Source: an uncultured Flavobacterium sp. (lineage in GTDB: Bacteria > Bacteroidota > Bacteroidia > Flavobacteriales > Flavobacteriaceae). From it: 14,643 nt of DNA. Under the pieces are notes generated by a model. That model saw only the letters and a program-made list of their open reading frames with translations, had not been told where the DNA came from and searched no databases. Below are positions 1 to 7,207 of the stretch, piece by piece (position 1 is the stretch's first letter; each line of letters opens with the position of its first letter). The stretch lies in contig NZ_CAMLIX010000131.1 in the NCBI RefSeq assembly GCF_946479975.1, positions 1-14,643 on the forward strand, written 5' to 3'. The translations under genes were made by a program, and so were the position numbers.

Positions 1-725
1 TCTTCGATTTTTTCACGGAAGTGCATTAAAATTTCATCATTTTGAACACGGAAAGCTACGTGGTGAACAGTTCCGTTGGCGTTTAGACCACGTTTTTCAT
101 CAGCCAATTCTACCAAATCAACAATTGCAGCGTTTTCTACAGCATCTGTTGCATAACGGTAACGGTTTACGTCTTGGTCAATTAATTTATAACCAAATAT
201 TTCGGTTAAAATAGCAGCCGTTGGTTTTATGTCATTTAAAGTCAAAGTAATGTTGTGAAAACCTTTTGTTGCCACAGCAGCTTTTACCTCATCTGTTTCC
301 CAAGCTTTTCTGTTATCTTCTGTTTTAGATTCGATTAATTCTAATTTTAAACCATCTGGATCTAAGAAAGTAAGATATTTTTCTCCGAATTTTTCAGCAG
401 GTTTATTATAGATTACATTGTATTGCTCAAAACGTTTCTGCCAGAAATCTAAACTTCCTTTTGGAACAGAATAACCAATTTCTGTAGCCATTCCAGAACC
501 TTTTCTTCCTTGCTGAATTCCTTCTCCCCAAGGGAAAAAAGTTAAAATCGTTCCTGCGCTTCCAACCTCGTCACCAAAGTAAAAATGGTATGTTCCTGGA
601 TCATCAAAGTTTACTGTTTTTTTAATGAAACGTAATCCTAAAATATTTGCGTAAAAGTTAAAGTTTCTTTTTGCGTCACCTGCAATTGCAGTAATATGGT
701 GTAAGCCTAAAATTTTATTTTCCAT
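1..725 (-). CDS. VOC-family ring-cleaving dioxygenase, MhqO-like (3' end outside window)
   Basis: This is probably a non-haem-metal ring-cleaving dioxygenase of the glyoxalase/bleomycin-resistance (VOC) superfamily. The frame starts at ATG 725 (MENKILGLHHITAIAG) and stays open to the window edge, giving about 241 residues. Family members of the MhqA/MhqO type are near 310 aa, so the C-terminus is missing here. Two VOC modules are visible. The first begins with LHHITA near residues 8-12 and includes a LTFFPWG stretch. The second begins with GFHNITL and carries GTVHHVAF, whose His residues are candidate metal ligands. In Bacillus, mhqO and the hydrolase gene mhqD belong to the MhqR regulon induced by quinones. 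An MhqD-like hydrolase is encoded just upstream here, in a unit with a matching promoter, which supports the same role. A terminator at 997-1019 separates the two units. Exact substrate is unknown. Confidence 0.85.
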   Translation of the reverse strand, partial: MENKILGLHHITAIAGDAKRNFNFYANILGLRFIKKTVNFDDPGTYHFYFGDEVGSAGTILTFFPWGEGIQQGRKGSGMATEIGYSVPKGSLDFWQKRFEQYNVIYNKPAEKFGEKYLTFLDPDGLKLELIESKTEDNRKAWETDEVKAAVATKGFHNITLTLNDIKPTAAILTEIFGYKLIDQDVNRYRYATDAVENAAIVDLVELADEKRGLNANGTVHHVAFRVQNDEILMHFREKIE

Positions 726-773
726 GGTATTTTATTATTAAATTGTTATTTGATTTCTTCTTGATTTCTTTTA

Positions 774-804
774 CAAATTTACACCCGTTATAGCTGTGGA
801 TCGA
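774..804 (-). promoter_or_regulatory. Promoter of the VOC dioxygenase gene
   Basis: Reading the minus strand, TAAATTTG (774-781) is an exact match to the Bacteroidota -7 consensus TAnnTTTG. The -33 position, 20 bases upstream (802-804), reads TCG rather than TTG, so the core promoter may be weak and may need activation. The start codon lies about 48 bases downstream. The block TAAATTTGTAAAAGAAAT is nearly identical to the one in front of the GNAT gene at 2391-2398. Confidence 0.65.
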
Positions 805-818
805 TTAACCTAGATTAA
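805..818. promoter_or_regulatory. Operator copy 1, TTAACCTAGATTAA
   Basis: This near-perfect 14-bp inverted repeat (one mismatch) sits directly upstream of the -33 position of the VOC gene promoter. A second, perfect copy sits at the same distance from its own promoter at 2422-2435. On the minus strand the conserved block is about 20 bases, TTTCTTAATCTAGRTTAAT. The placement fits either an activator touching RNA polymerase or a repressor covering -33. The regulator gene is not in the window. Confidence 0.6.
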
Positions 819-927
819 GAAATAAAAAGACGCCTTTATTATTTTAGAAAGAGATAAACAAATAACATTCCGTTTGGTTTAAGTGTTTGTTTATTAGTGT
901 TTTAATTGTAGGAGTCGATTTTCTTAT

Positions 928-943
928 TTACGATATATCGTAA
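928..943. promoter_or_regulatory. Perfect 16-bp palindrome TTACGATATATCGTAA
   Basis: This is a perfect palindrome in the spacer between the terminator of the cupin unit and the VOC promoter, about 110 bases upstream of operator copy 1. Its size and symmetry suit a dimeric HTH regulator (MarR-, TetR- or ArsR-type), but no gene or promoter was seen to pair with it. It may be a relic or a second control site. The rest of 819-1000 is AT-rich, with no convincing reading frame. Confidence 0.3.
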
Positions 944-996
944 TTATAAGACGAAACTCTTTTTATATAGAAAAAGAATCAAAATAGTTAGAAATG

Positions 997-1019
997 AAAA
1001 AGCCGGCAAATTGCCGGCA
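997..1019 (-). terminator. Rho-independent terminator of the GNAT-hydrolase-cupin unit
   Basis: GCCGGC (1002-1007) and GCCGGC (1013-1018) form a GC-rich stem around AAATT. On the minus strand it is followed by five T residues (997-1001). It lies only a few bases past the cupin stop codon. It separates this unit from the VOC gene, explaining why the VOC gene has its own promoter. Confidence 0.85.
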
Positions 1020-1021
1020 GT

Positions 1022-1372
1022 TTATAATTTTATAAAGATTGATTTTCGAAGTTTGGGTTCTAAATTTTTCGTTTTATGTCCTTTTCCTGTGGTATCTTCC
1101 ACTAAGAGAATAGAACCTGTTTCAAATTTTCTTTTTTCTCCCAAAGAAGTTTCGATTTCGACACCTCCTTCTAATAAAACAATATATTGGCGGTCTGGTG
1201 CATTATGAAAATCATAGTCGTAAGAAGGTTTAACTTCTCTAAAAACGATTGATTTTACAGATTCGTCATCAGATAGAAAACCAATATCGCCATTGTTTTT
1301 TAACGGAACTTCAAAATCTTCAAAATGACTTTCATCGTTAGAATCGCTGTAAACCCGAGTTATCTGTATCAT
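1022..1372 (-). CDS. Small cupin-domain protein
   Basis: A 116-residue single-domain cupin. The beta-barrel core runs from about residue 45 to 110, with DRQYIVLLEGGVEIE followed by a GSILLVEDTTGKGH turn, matching the two conserved cupin segments. The usual His-x-His metal cluster of motif 1 is not clear: only FHN and the later GHK remain. It may bind metal weakly or act non-enzymatically. The start codon overlaps the hydrolase stop by one base (TAATG), which indicates translational coupling. It is the last gene of the GNAT-hydrolase-cupin unit. The specific function is unknown. Association with the MhqD-like hydrolase and the co-regulated ring-cleaving dioxygenase suggests a part in handling aromatic or quinone compounds. 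Confidence 0.8.
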   Translation of the reverse strand: MIQITRVYSDSNDESHFEDFEVPLKNNGDIGFLSDDESVKSIVFREVKPSYDYDFHNAPDRQYIVLLEGGVEIETSLGEKRKFETGSILLVEDTTGKGHKTKNLEPKLRKSIFIKL

Positions 1373-1992
1373 TACTTTTTTGCAAAAACAAGTTCATTCG
1401 CCCAATTTATTTCGTCCTGACTTATTGTATGTCCCATATTTGGGTAGATTTTTTTAGTAACCGATGCGCCTAATTTTTGAAGAAGCGCTTCAGATTCATT
1501 TACTCTTTCTACAGGGACATGAAAATCTGGATCACTCGTTCCTATAAAAATAGGTGTGTTTTCAAAATTTCCAGTATAATGATTTTCATATACTTTATCG
1601 CCAATAAGGCCGCCGGTAAAGGCAACAACGCCTCCGTATTTTGAAGCATTTCGTGCTGTAAATTCCAAAGCCAGACAAGCGCCTTGAGAAAAACCAAGGA
1701 AATAAATATTTTGTTTTTCGATTCCGTTCTGCTGAACAGCCACCACAACTTGATGAATAGCTTCTAATGATTTAGAAAAAGAAGGTTCATTTTCGTCAAG
1801 CGACGCTAAGAAAGAATACGGATACCAAGTTCTATTTTCTGCCTGAGGCGCGACCAATGCAAAATCATCAACGTTAAGATGTTTCGCAATCGAAAGTATA
1901 TCATGCGCGCCCGCACCACGGCCGTGAATCATAATTAAAGCTTTTTTGGCATTGTTTAAAGGCACGCCGTCGGTTACTATTTCGGTATTCAT
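1372..1992 (-). CDS. Phospholipase/carboxylesterase-family alpha/beta hydrolase, MhqD-like
   Basis: A 206-residue serine hydrolase of the phospholipase/carboxylesterase (APT1-like) family, full length for the family. The oxyanion-side motif IHGRGA is at residues 23-28. The nucleophile elbow GFSQG (100-104) has Ser102. The acid is most likely Asp154 in GTSDPD, and the His is His188 in MGHT. No signal peptide is present, so it is probably cytoplasmic. Relatives are annotated as carboxylesterases or as MhqD, the hydrolase induced with a ring-cleaving dioxygenase in the Bacillus quinone response. It starts 39 bases after the GNAT stop and overlaps the cupin start by one base. The natural substrate cannot be told from sequence. 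Confidence 0.87.
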   Translation of the reverse strand: MNTEIVTDGVPLNNAKKALIMIHGRGAGAHDILSIAKHLNVDDFALVAPQAENRTWYPYSFLASLDENEPSFSKSLEAIHQVVVAVQQNGIEKQNIYFLGFSQGACLALEFTARNASKYGGVVAFTGGLIGDKVYENHYTGNFENTPIFIGTSDPDFHVPVERVNESEALLQKLGASVTKKIYPNMGHTISQDEINWANELVFAKK

Positions 1993-2031
1993 ATGTTTTA
2001 TTTTTTGAATGAATTTATAAAAGAGTCAAGA

Positions 2032-2322
2032 TTATTTTTTCCAAATATCTTGATATTCTTCTGGGTGTTTTTTGAATTGTGCATGAACATACGGACAAAG
2101 CGGTAAAACCATTAAATTATTAGCACGGACATAAGAAGTCATTTCGTCTAAAAGTTTTTTAGCATAACCTTTTCCTTCAGCTTCTGGTTCAACTCCCGTG
2201 TGGTAAACAGTCAGTAAATCAGGCTGAATGCTTACAATCATTTCTCCTTGTTTTTTGCCGTCAACATACAGATTAAAAGCTCCGTGTTTTTTTTCGTTTA
2301 ATTCTAGTTTTATCGTTTCCAT
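2032..2322 (-). CDS. Short GNAT-family N-acetyltransferase
   Basis: A 96-residue minimal GNAT protein of the short acetyltransferase group (Pfam Acetyltransf_CG type). The acetyl-CoA binding segment is TGVEPEAEGKGYAKKLL, residues about 42-58, a Q/R-x-x-G-x-G/A-like loop here reading EGKGYA. The C-terminal LCPYVHAQFKKHPEEY carries the Cys, Tyr and HPE pattern usual for this group. It is the first gene of the unit, with promoter and operator at 2391-2435. Members of this group are often encoded beside stress hydrolases. The acetyl acceptor is unknown. Confidence 0.83.
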   Translation of the reverse strand: METIKLELNEKKHGAFNLYVDGKKQGEMIVSIQPDLLTVYHTGVEPEAEGKGYAKKLLDEMTSYVRANNLMVLPLCPYVHAQFKKHPEEYQDIWKK

Positions 2323-2390
2323 ATTTTCTGTTTTTATATCAATTTTTAGTTTGATAAATTGTCTGATTTTTTATCGTTGAATTTCTTTTA

Positions 2391-2421
2391 CAAACTTAGA
2401 CAAGACTCAGAAATCTGTCAA
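2391..2421 (-). promoter_or_regulatory. Promoter of the GNAT-hydrolase-cupin unit
   Basis: On the minus strand, TTGACA begins at 2421 (-33), followed 20 bases after its TTG by TAAGTTTG (2391-2398), an exact TAnnTTTG -7 box. The spacing is identical to that at 774-804. The start codon lies about 70 bases downstream, giving a leader of roughly 60 nt. Confidence 0.72.
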
Positions 2422-2435
2422 TTAATCTAGATTAA
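2422..2435. promoter_or_regulatory. Operator copy 2, TTAATCTAGATTAA
   Basis: A perfect 14-bp palindrome abutting the -33 TTG of the GNAT promoter. Copy 1 at 805-818 differs by one base and has the same position relative to its -7 box. Confidence 0.65.
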
Positions 2436-2581
2436 GAAAGAAAAGGAATCGGTTTTAAAATCATTTTTCTACAAAAAAATCTCAATATCTAATTTACAAC
2501 ATCTAACAGAATTATAAGAAATAATTGTTTAATTTATTGATAATGAAGTGTGTTTGGTTTTAATGAATCAATTTAGTACAT

Positions 2582-2620
2582 AAAAAAACAGCAGACTCAG
2601 TAAATGAGATCTGCTGTTTT
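2582..2620 (-). terminator. Terminator of the lipoprotein gene
   Basis: AAACAGCAGACTCA (2586-2599) pairs with TGAG and TCTGCTGTTT (2605-2619), with one bulged A and a five-base loop. On the minus strand the stem runs into a T7 tract. It lies about 25 bases past the lipoprotein stop. Confidence 0.82.
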
Positions 2621-2644
2621 ATGTTTTCTAACAGAAGAAGTAAA

Positions 2645-3046
2645 TTATTCTGCTCTTTCGTATTCAAATGCTTTCGCAGAATTTTCAGGGAATATAAACA
2701 ACTTCGTTTTAGTTAATTCTTTGATTTTATAATTCGTAGTTGTACTTCCTATTTTAATAGATAAGCTGGTTTCTGTTTTAGAAAAAGTTCCCTCGGCAGT
2801 GCTCAGCGTACATCCTGTATTTCCAGTTTCCTCAGCTTTTACCATACTAATAGAAGTACCTTCAAAAGCTAAATTTTCATTCAAACGGCATTCGCTAAGA
2901 GGTTGTCTTACAATGTCATTATATTCTGCTTTAAGCACCCAAACACCATTAATGTTTCCAGAGACATCATCTGGAATTATATCGCTGTCACTTGAACATG
3001 AGAACAAAACCGTTAAAATTATAGATAGTAAAAATATTTTTTTCAT
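2645..3046 (-). CDS. Small lipocalin-like lipoprotein
   Basis: A 133-residue predicted lipoprotein. The N-terminus MKKIFLLSIILTVLFSC is a type II signal peptide with the lipidated Cys17 in LFSC. The residues after it (SSDSDIIPDD) are acidic, resembling the surface-export signals described for Bacteroidota lipoproteins. The mature part begins with INGVWVLKAEYND, continues through NENLAFEGTSISM and ends in alternating beta-strand residues. This resembles the small lipocalin-like lipoproteins common in Flavobacteriaceae. Two mature Cys residues (in SECRL and TGCTL) could form a disulfide. It is monocistronic, with its own promoter box and terminator. Function is unknown. Confidence 0.75.
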   Translation of the reverse strand: MKKIFLLSIILTVLFSCSSDSDIIPDDVSGNINGVWVLKAEYNDIVRQPLSECRLNENLAFEGTSISMVKAEETGNTGCTLSTAEGTFSKTETSLSIKIGSTTTNYKIKELTKTKLFIFPENSAKAFEYERAE

Positions 3047-3071
3047 TGAAAAGATATATAAATTGTATATT

Positions 3072-3079
3072 CAAATATA
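3072..3079 (-). promoter_or_regulatory. -7 promoter box of the lipoprotein gene
   Basis: TATATTTG on the minus strand matches TAnnTTTG exactly, 26 bases upstream of the start codon. No clear -33 TTG is present at the expected spacing. Confidence 0.5.
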
Positions 3080-3257
3080 GAATAATTCTTGTAAGAAAAA
3101 TTATTTTTTTTCAGACTTCTTGGTTGTAGTTTGAAGCGTAATAAAATAAGCTGTTAACAATAGAAAAACCGTTTTTTATCATCAAACAGTTCAGAAAAAG
3201 GGTAGTGCTTTTCTACAATTTTGACACGTTTCTTAAGGAAAGATTTCTTATTTTAGT

Positions 3258-5057
3258 ATGAAAACTAGAAAATCCAATCTGAATATGATTTTAGATATAA
3301 AAAAACGGCTGCTATTTTCCTTAGTAGTGATGCTGGCATTACTTATTAAACCAGAAATGGTTCAAGCTCAATTATTAGGAGGAAAAACGACAACAGTAGA
3401 AGTGGAAAAAGTTCCAGAAGATTCTCTTGGACGAAGAACACCTCAAGGAACCGTTAATGGATTTATTAAGGCGATTGGCGACCAAAATTACCTGCGTGCC
3501 AGCCAGTATTTTGTATTAAGTAAACGTTCTTATCGTAGAACTGCCGAAAGAATTCGTATTGCAAAGACTTTTCAGCAGTTATTGGATCAAGGCGGTAATT
3601 TATCGCCGTCTTCAATAATCAGTAATAAAGAACTGGGACGTCTTGACGATGATCTGGGAACAGGCGTAGATCATATTGGAACTATAACGACGGGTAAAAA
3701 TGTAATTGAACTGTATGTAGAAAACCAGTCAGATGATACACAGCCTGCGATCTGGCTTTTTTCTTCAGAAACTGTGGAGGCAATTTTAGCAGCTGATATT
3801 ACAGGAGAAAAGACTTTTTTAGACCGAGTGCTTCCTAGGGTTTTAAAAGAGAGAAAATTAGGGAATGTGCCAATAGGTCATTGGACTGTAGTCGTTATAA
3901 TGACTGTTTTATCTTATTTCCTGACGAGATTACTGGTTTTTTTATTTACGCTATTGATCCAAAGAATATGGAAAAAAGCATCTACAGAACAGGGCGCAGC
4001 TGTAATTGAAGCCCTTTCATTACCTGTTCACATGTGTTTGACGGTCATTTTATTTGTAGCGTTTACACAGCGTATGGGGATTTCGATCATTGTAAGACAG
4101 CGTTATAGCATTATCATCATTACCATCTGCATTCTTGCTTTTTTAATTCTGCTTTGGAGAATGACCGATTTTGTGAGTATGTACGCGCGAAGCAGGATGA
4201 GTAGAAATGGGCGTATTTCTGCTATTTCGGCGATATTATTTCTTAGCCGTACTACTAAGGCAGCGATTATTGTAATAGGAATTATTGCTTTGCTTGGAAT
4301 TATTGGAGTCGATGTGACCGCTGGACTTGCGGCACTTGGAATTGGAGGTATCGCTTTGGCTTTAGGAGCGCAAAAAACAATTGAAAATTTTGTGGGTAGT
4401 GTGAGTCTTATTGCTGATCAGCCTTTGCGTGTTGGTGATTACTGCCGTGTCGATGATATAAAAGGAACTGTAGAATCTATCGGAATGCGCTCGACTACAA
4501 TTCGTACTGCAGCGCGGACAATTGTAACAATTCCGAATGGACAGCTTTCTGCGAGTAAAATTGAGAATTTTAACCATCGCGATCGTTTTATTTTTAATCC
4601 AGTATTTAATTTTAGAATGGAGACTTCTCCAGATCAAATGCGTTATTTGTTGGTTGAATTAAGATCACTATTATACGCACATCCCGCAGTACTTAATGTA
4701 ACGCCAGTTGTTCGATTTACTGGAATTACCACAGATGCCTTAAAAGTTGAAATTAACGCTTATATTGAAGCGATAAATTTTGAAACCTCGCAAGAAGTAC
4801 AAGAAGATTTATTGTTACGAATGATGGATATCATTGAAAAAAGCGGTACTTCTTTAGCATATCCTTCTCAAACATTATACATGGCTCGCGACATTTCTCC
4901 ATCAATTGAAAAGTCGGAAGCAGTTTCTGAAACGGTAAAAAAATGGAAAGAAAACAACGAATTGCAATTGCCAAAATTTGATCCAAAACGTGTAGAGGAA
5001 TTAAGAGACAGTCTTAAATATCCAAGCGACGGAAGTTTTAAACCTGAAGAAGAATAA
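3258..5057 (+). CDS. MscS-family mechanosensitive ion channel with N-terminal periplasmic domain
   Basis: A 599-residue inner-membrane channel expected to open under membrane tension and release osmolytes after osmotic downshock. A signal peptide occupies roughly residues 14-38, ending in VQAQ, followed by a periplasmic region to about 203. Hydrophobic helices follow near 207-234, 253-272, 283-303 and 332-351. The pore helix is about 353-380 (AGLAALGIGGIALALGAQKT), the Gly/Ala-rich TM3 diagnostic of MscS. The MscS beta domain follows (LRVGDYCRVDDIKGTVESIG, IPNGQL), then the alpha/beta C-terminal domain and a charged tail. It is about twice the size of E. coli MscS. Met10 (3285) is a credible alternative start that gives a shorter, cleaner signal peptide. 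The gene stands alone and ends at a bidirectional terminator. A possible -33 TTGACA lies at 3221, but a good -7 box was not found. Confidence 0.92.
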   Translation: MKTRKSNLNMILDIKKRLLFSLVVMLALLIKPEMVQAQLLGGKTTTVEVEKVPEDSLGRRTPQGTVNGFIKAIGDQNYLRASQYFVLSKRSYRRTAERIRIAKTFQQLLDQGGNLSPSSIISNKELGRLDDDLGTGVDHIGTITTGKNVIELYVENQSDDTQPAIWLFSSETVEAILAADITGEKTFLDRVLPRVLKERKLGNVPIGHWTVVVIMTVLSYFLTRLLVFLFTLLIQRIWKKASTEQGAAVIEALSLPVHMCLTVILFVAFTQRMGISIIVRQRYSIIIITICILAFLILLWRMTDFVSMYARSRMSRNGRISAISAILFLSRTTKAAIIVIGIIALLGIIGVDVTAGLAALGIGGIALALGAQKTIENFVGSVSLIADQPLRVGDYCRVDDIKGTVESIGMRSTTIRTAARTIVTIPNGQLSASKIENFNHRDRFIFNPVFNFRMETSPDQMRYLLVELRSLLYAHPAVLNVTPVVRFTGITTDALKVEINAYIEAINFETSQEVQEDLLLRMMDIIEKSGTSLAYPSQTLYMARDISPSIEKSEAVSETVKKWKENNELQLPKFDPKRVEELRDSLKYPSDGSFKPEEE

Positions 5058-5077
5058 CAAGAAATCATTATAAATAA

Positions 5078-5118
5078 AAAGCAAAAAAACTCTAAATAGT
5101 TAGAGTTTTTTTTGCTTT
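5078..5118. terminator. Bidirectional terminator between MscS and the PKS operon
   Basis: An inverted repeat with arms around CTCTAA and TTAGAG and an ATAG loop, flanked by A7 on the left and T8 on the right, inside AAAGC/GCTTT outer arms. It can end the plus-strand MscS transcript and the converging minus-strand PKS operon. Confidence 0.88.
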
Positions 5119-5190
5119 AAGTAAGATAGTTTAAGTTTGTGTTTTAAAGTAATTTAAGTTTTAATAATAACTTCTATTTATCACTAATTT

Positions 5191-5688
5191 TTACTGCTTA
5201 ATAATGACTCTTTTTTCAAAAGCTCCATGATGGCTAATTGAAATATCTTGAAGAATATTGGCTGTTTTTAAGTACGGAATTCCATTTTCGTCTTTTATAA
5301 TTTGACTGTTTTCAACCTCAATTACATCTTTTAAATTTTCCAAATTGTTTACCGCAACTGTGTGAATACTTTCAGAAGAAATAACTGTTTCGGTAAAATA
5401 GATATTTTCATTACAGCTTACTTTTCCAAAAGCCTCAGCAGAATTTATCGAATCGACATCACACAAAAGCTTTTTAGGAATATATTCCCTTATTTTAGTT
5501 TGTCGGTTGTAAATTTTATAAGCGGCTTCTTTCATACTCCATAAAAGCCATACCATGATCTCTGGTTCACTGTGATTTTGTATAAACTGCTGTTCTTCAG
5601 TTGTAAAAATCTTTTCCAGAAAACCTTTACGCTGCCAATTGCTTTCAATTCTAGTCTGCGCGAGATCTATGACATCATTGCCAATCAT
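5191..5688 (-). CDS. 4'-phosphopantetheinyl transferase
   Basis: A 165-residue PPTase of the AcpS/Sfp superfamily, which moves the phosphopantetheine arm of CoA to the Ser of a carrier protein. The N-terminal IGNDVIDL (residues 2-9) carries the Mg-binding Asp5. WSMKEAAYKIY (50-60) is the WxxKEA signature with Lys53 and Glu54. The size is intermediate between AcpS and full Sfp types. The start overlaps the ACP stop by four bases (ATGA), so the two proteins are translationally coupled, and the neighbouring ACP is the obvious substrate. It is the last gene of the seven-gene operon. A PPTase inside the operon suggests that the housekeeping AcpS does not serve this ACP well. Confidence 0.88.
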   Translation of the reverse strand: MIGNDVIDLAQTRIESNWQRKGFLEKIFTTEEQQFIQNHSEPEIMVWLLWSMKEAAYKIYNRQTKIREYIPKKLLCDVDSINSAEAFGKVSCNENIYFTETVISSESIHTVAVNNLENLKDVIEVENSQIIKDENGIPYLKTANILQDISISHHGAFEKRVIIKQ

Positions 5689-5939
5689 TTTTCGGCAAGT
5701 TTCGTCTCGATAATTTCTACGGCCGTTTTTACGTCAAGCATGCGTTCCATGTCGGTATTGTCGATTACGATATCAAAATTTTCTTCAATATCGAGCACAA
5801 TATCAACAAGGTTAGCCGAATTAATATTCAGATCTTTAATAAAATCGGTTTCTTCTGTTAAATTATCGAAGGCTTCTGTGTTTGTTGTAAAAGGCTTTAT
5901 AATTACCTTCAATCTTTCAATAAGTTCTATTTTATCCAT
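5685..5939 (-). CDS. Acyl carrier protein of the PKS operon
   Basis: An 84-residue acidic, helical carrier protein. The phosphopantetheine site is Ser41 in LNINSANLVDIVLDIEE, where the DSL of housekeeping AcpP is replaced by NSA. The flanking helix II pattern (LVDIVLDIEENFDI) is typical of ACPs. The start overlaps the ketosynthase stop by one base (TAATG), and the stop overlaps the PPTase start by four. It is inferred to hold the growing acyl chain for the ketosynthase and dehydratase, and then possibly to hand it to the type III PKS. Confidence 0.88.
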   Translation of the reverse strand: MDKIELIERLKVIIKPFTTNTEAFDNLTEETDFIKDLNINSANLVDIVLDIEENFDIVIDNTDMERMLDVKTAVEIIETKLAEK

Positions 5940-7207
5940 TAATTTTCGAATTTTTTAAATAGTATACATGCATTTACATCACCAAAACCAAAACTGGCTT
6001 TGGCAATTATTTTTGGGTTTGTTATAAGAGTTTTTAAAAGCACTTTGGACGGATCAATTAACGTTGCAATTTCAGGATGAAGGTCTGTACAGTTAGTATT
6101 TCCAAACAAAAAACCTTCGTGAAGCTGTAAAACTGCAGCAACACTTTCGATACTTCCAGAAGCACTTAAACAATGTCCCGTAAGACTTTTAAGCGAATTA
6201 ATGTATGGAAAATCAGCTCCGTTTCTGGCCAAAGCTTTTGTCCAATTTTCGATTTCCAAACTGTCTTTTGTTGTGGCTGTTAAATGTCCGTTTACGGCAT
6301 CAATTTCATTAGGATGAATTCCAGCATTTTCTACAGCAGTTGTAATACACCTTTGAACCGCTGTACTATTCGGAGCTGTCATAGTGCCGCCGTCGCGTTG
6401 TCCGCCTGAATTGACATTGCCTCCTAAAATTTCGGCATAAATAGTGGCACCCCTTTCTAAAGCAGTTTCGAGTTCTTCGATCACAAATGCGCCGGCACCG
6501 CTACCAGGAACAAATCCGGCTGCAGATGCGCTCATAGGTCTTGAACCTTCTTCGGGTTTATCATTAAATTTAGAAGAACAAACACGAAGCGCATCAAATC
6601 CTGCCCAAATATACGGACCGCTGTCAGAGGTGCTTCCTGCCAAAATTCGTTTTGCTTGTCCAGACTGAATTCGGTCAAAGGCCATTAAAATTGCCTCTGC
6701 ACCCGTTGTACAAGCAGATGAATTGGTCGTAACCTGATTTCCTAACCCGATTTTACCGCCGAGATACGCACTTATACCACTGTTCATGGTTTGAGCAACA
6801 ACAGTACTACCTAATCTTCGGGTTTGCAATTCATCAATTTTATAAATGCTTTCGCGAAATTTATCTATTCCAGAAGTTCCAGAGCCAAAGATTGCGCCGC
6901 TGTCCCAATCTGGATTTTCATTTAATGGTAATCCTGCGTTTTTCCAAGCTTCCATGCCGGCCATAACCCCGTACAAAATTCCGCTACTGTTAAAACCACG
7001 AAGTTCGAGTTCTGTAAAATAATGCGCTTTTTGTTCCTCAGATATTTGAGGTTTCCCCGCAATCTGACACGAAAACTGCAATTCTTGCAGCTGCGTATCA
7101 TGACGAATACCCGAAATGCCATTTTGCAGCGCATGAGTAAACGCAGGAATGCCGACACCATTTGGCGCCGTAACTCCAAGCCCCGTTATTACGACTCGTT
7201 TTTTCAT
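5939..7207 (-). CDS. Beta-ketoacyl-ACP synthase, FabF-like
   Basis: A 422-residue thiolase-fold condensing enzyme (MKKRVVITGLGVTAPNG...). Visible catalytic residues are Cys166 in NSSACTTG, His308 in NGHLTAT and His345 in LTGHCLSASG, the Cys-His-His triad of decarboxylative elongating synthases. The motif around the first His differs from the usual NAHGTST, suggesting a specialised subfamily rather than housekeeping FabF. An upstream in-frame ATG would add 13 residues. I chose 7207 because this ATG forms an ATGA overlap with the dehydratase stop and the protein then begins as the family usually does. It probably extends the acyl-ACP starter for the type III PKS. No chain-length-factor partner is encoded beside it. 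Confidence 0.9.
   Translation of the reverse strand: MKKRVVITGLGVTAPNGVGIPAFTHALQNGISGIRHDTQLQELQFSCQIAGKPQISEEQKAHYFTELELRGFNSSGILYGVMAGMEAWKNAGLPLNENPDWDSGAIFGSGTSGIDKFRESIYKIDELQTRRLGSTVVAQTMNSGISAYLGGKIGLGNQVTTNSSACTTGAEAILMAFDRIQSGQAKRILAGSTSDSGPYIWAGFDALRVCSSKFNDKPEEGSRPMSASAAGFVPGSGAGAFVIEELETALERGATIYAEILGGNVNSGGQRDGGTMTAPNSTAVQRCITTAVENAGIHPNEIDAVNGHLTATTKDSLEIENWTKALARNGADFPYINSLKSLTGHCLSASGSIESVAAVLQLHEGFLFGNTNCTDLHPEIATLIDPSKVLLKTLITNPKIIAKASFGFGDVNACILFKKFEN

Larger units (their letters stand above)
2323..2644. other. Intergenic region between GNAT and lipoprotein genes
   Basis: This stretch holds the GNAT promoter and operator (2391-2435) and, at its other end, the lipoprotein terminator (2582-2620). 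Positions 2436-2580 are AT-rich, and I saw no reading frame, RNA structure or repeat there. Confidence 0.6.

Noticed and set aside
4362..4637. Minus-strand open frame inside the MscS gene, and other antisense frames within the PKS operon
   Set aside because: They lie fully opposite strong coding sequence and have no recognisable domains or start signals.
5572..5958. Plus-strand open frame of 128 codons opposite the ACP and PPTase genes
   Set aside because: It is Ser/Ile/Phe-rich, matches no family and is antisense to two well-supported genes.
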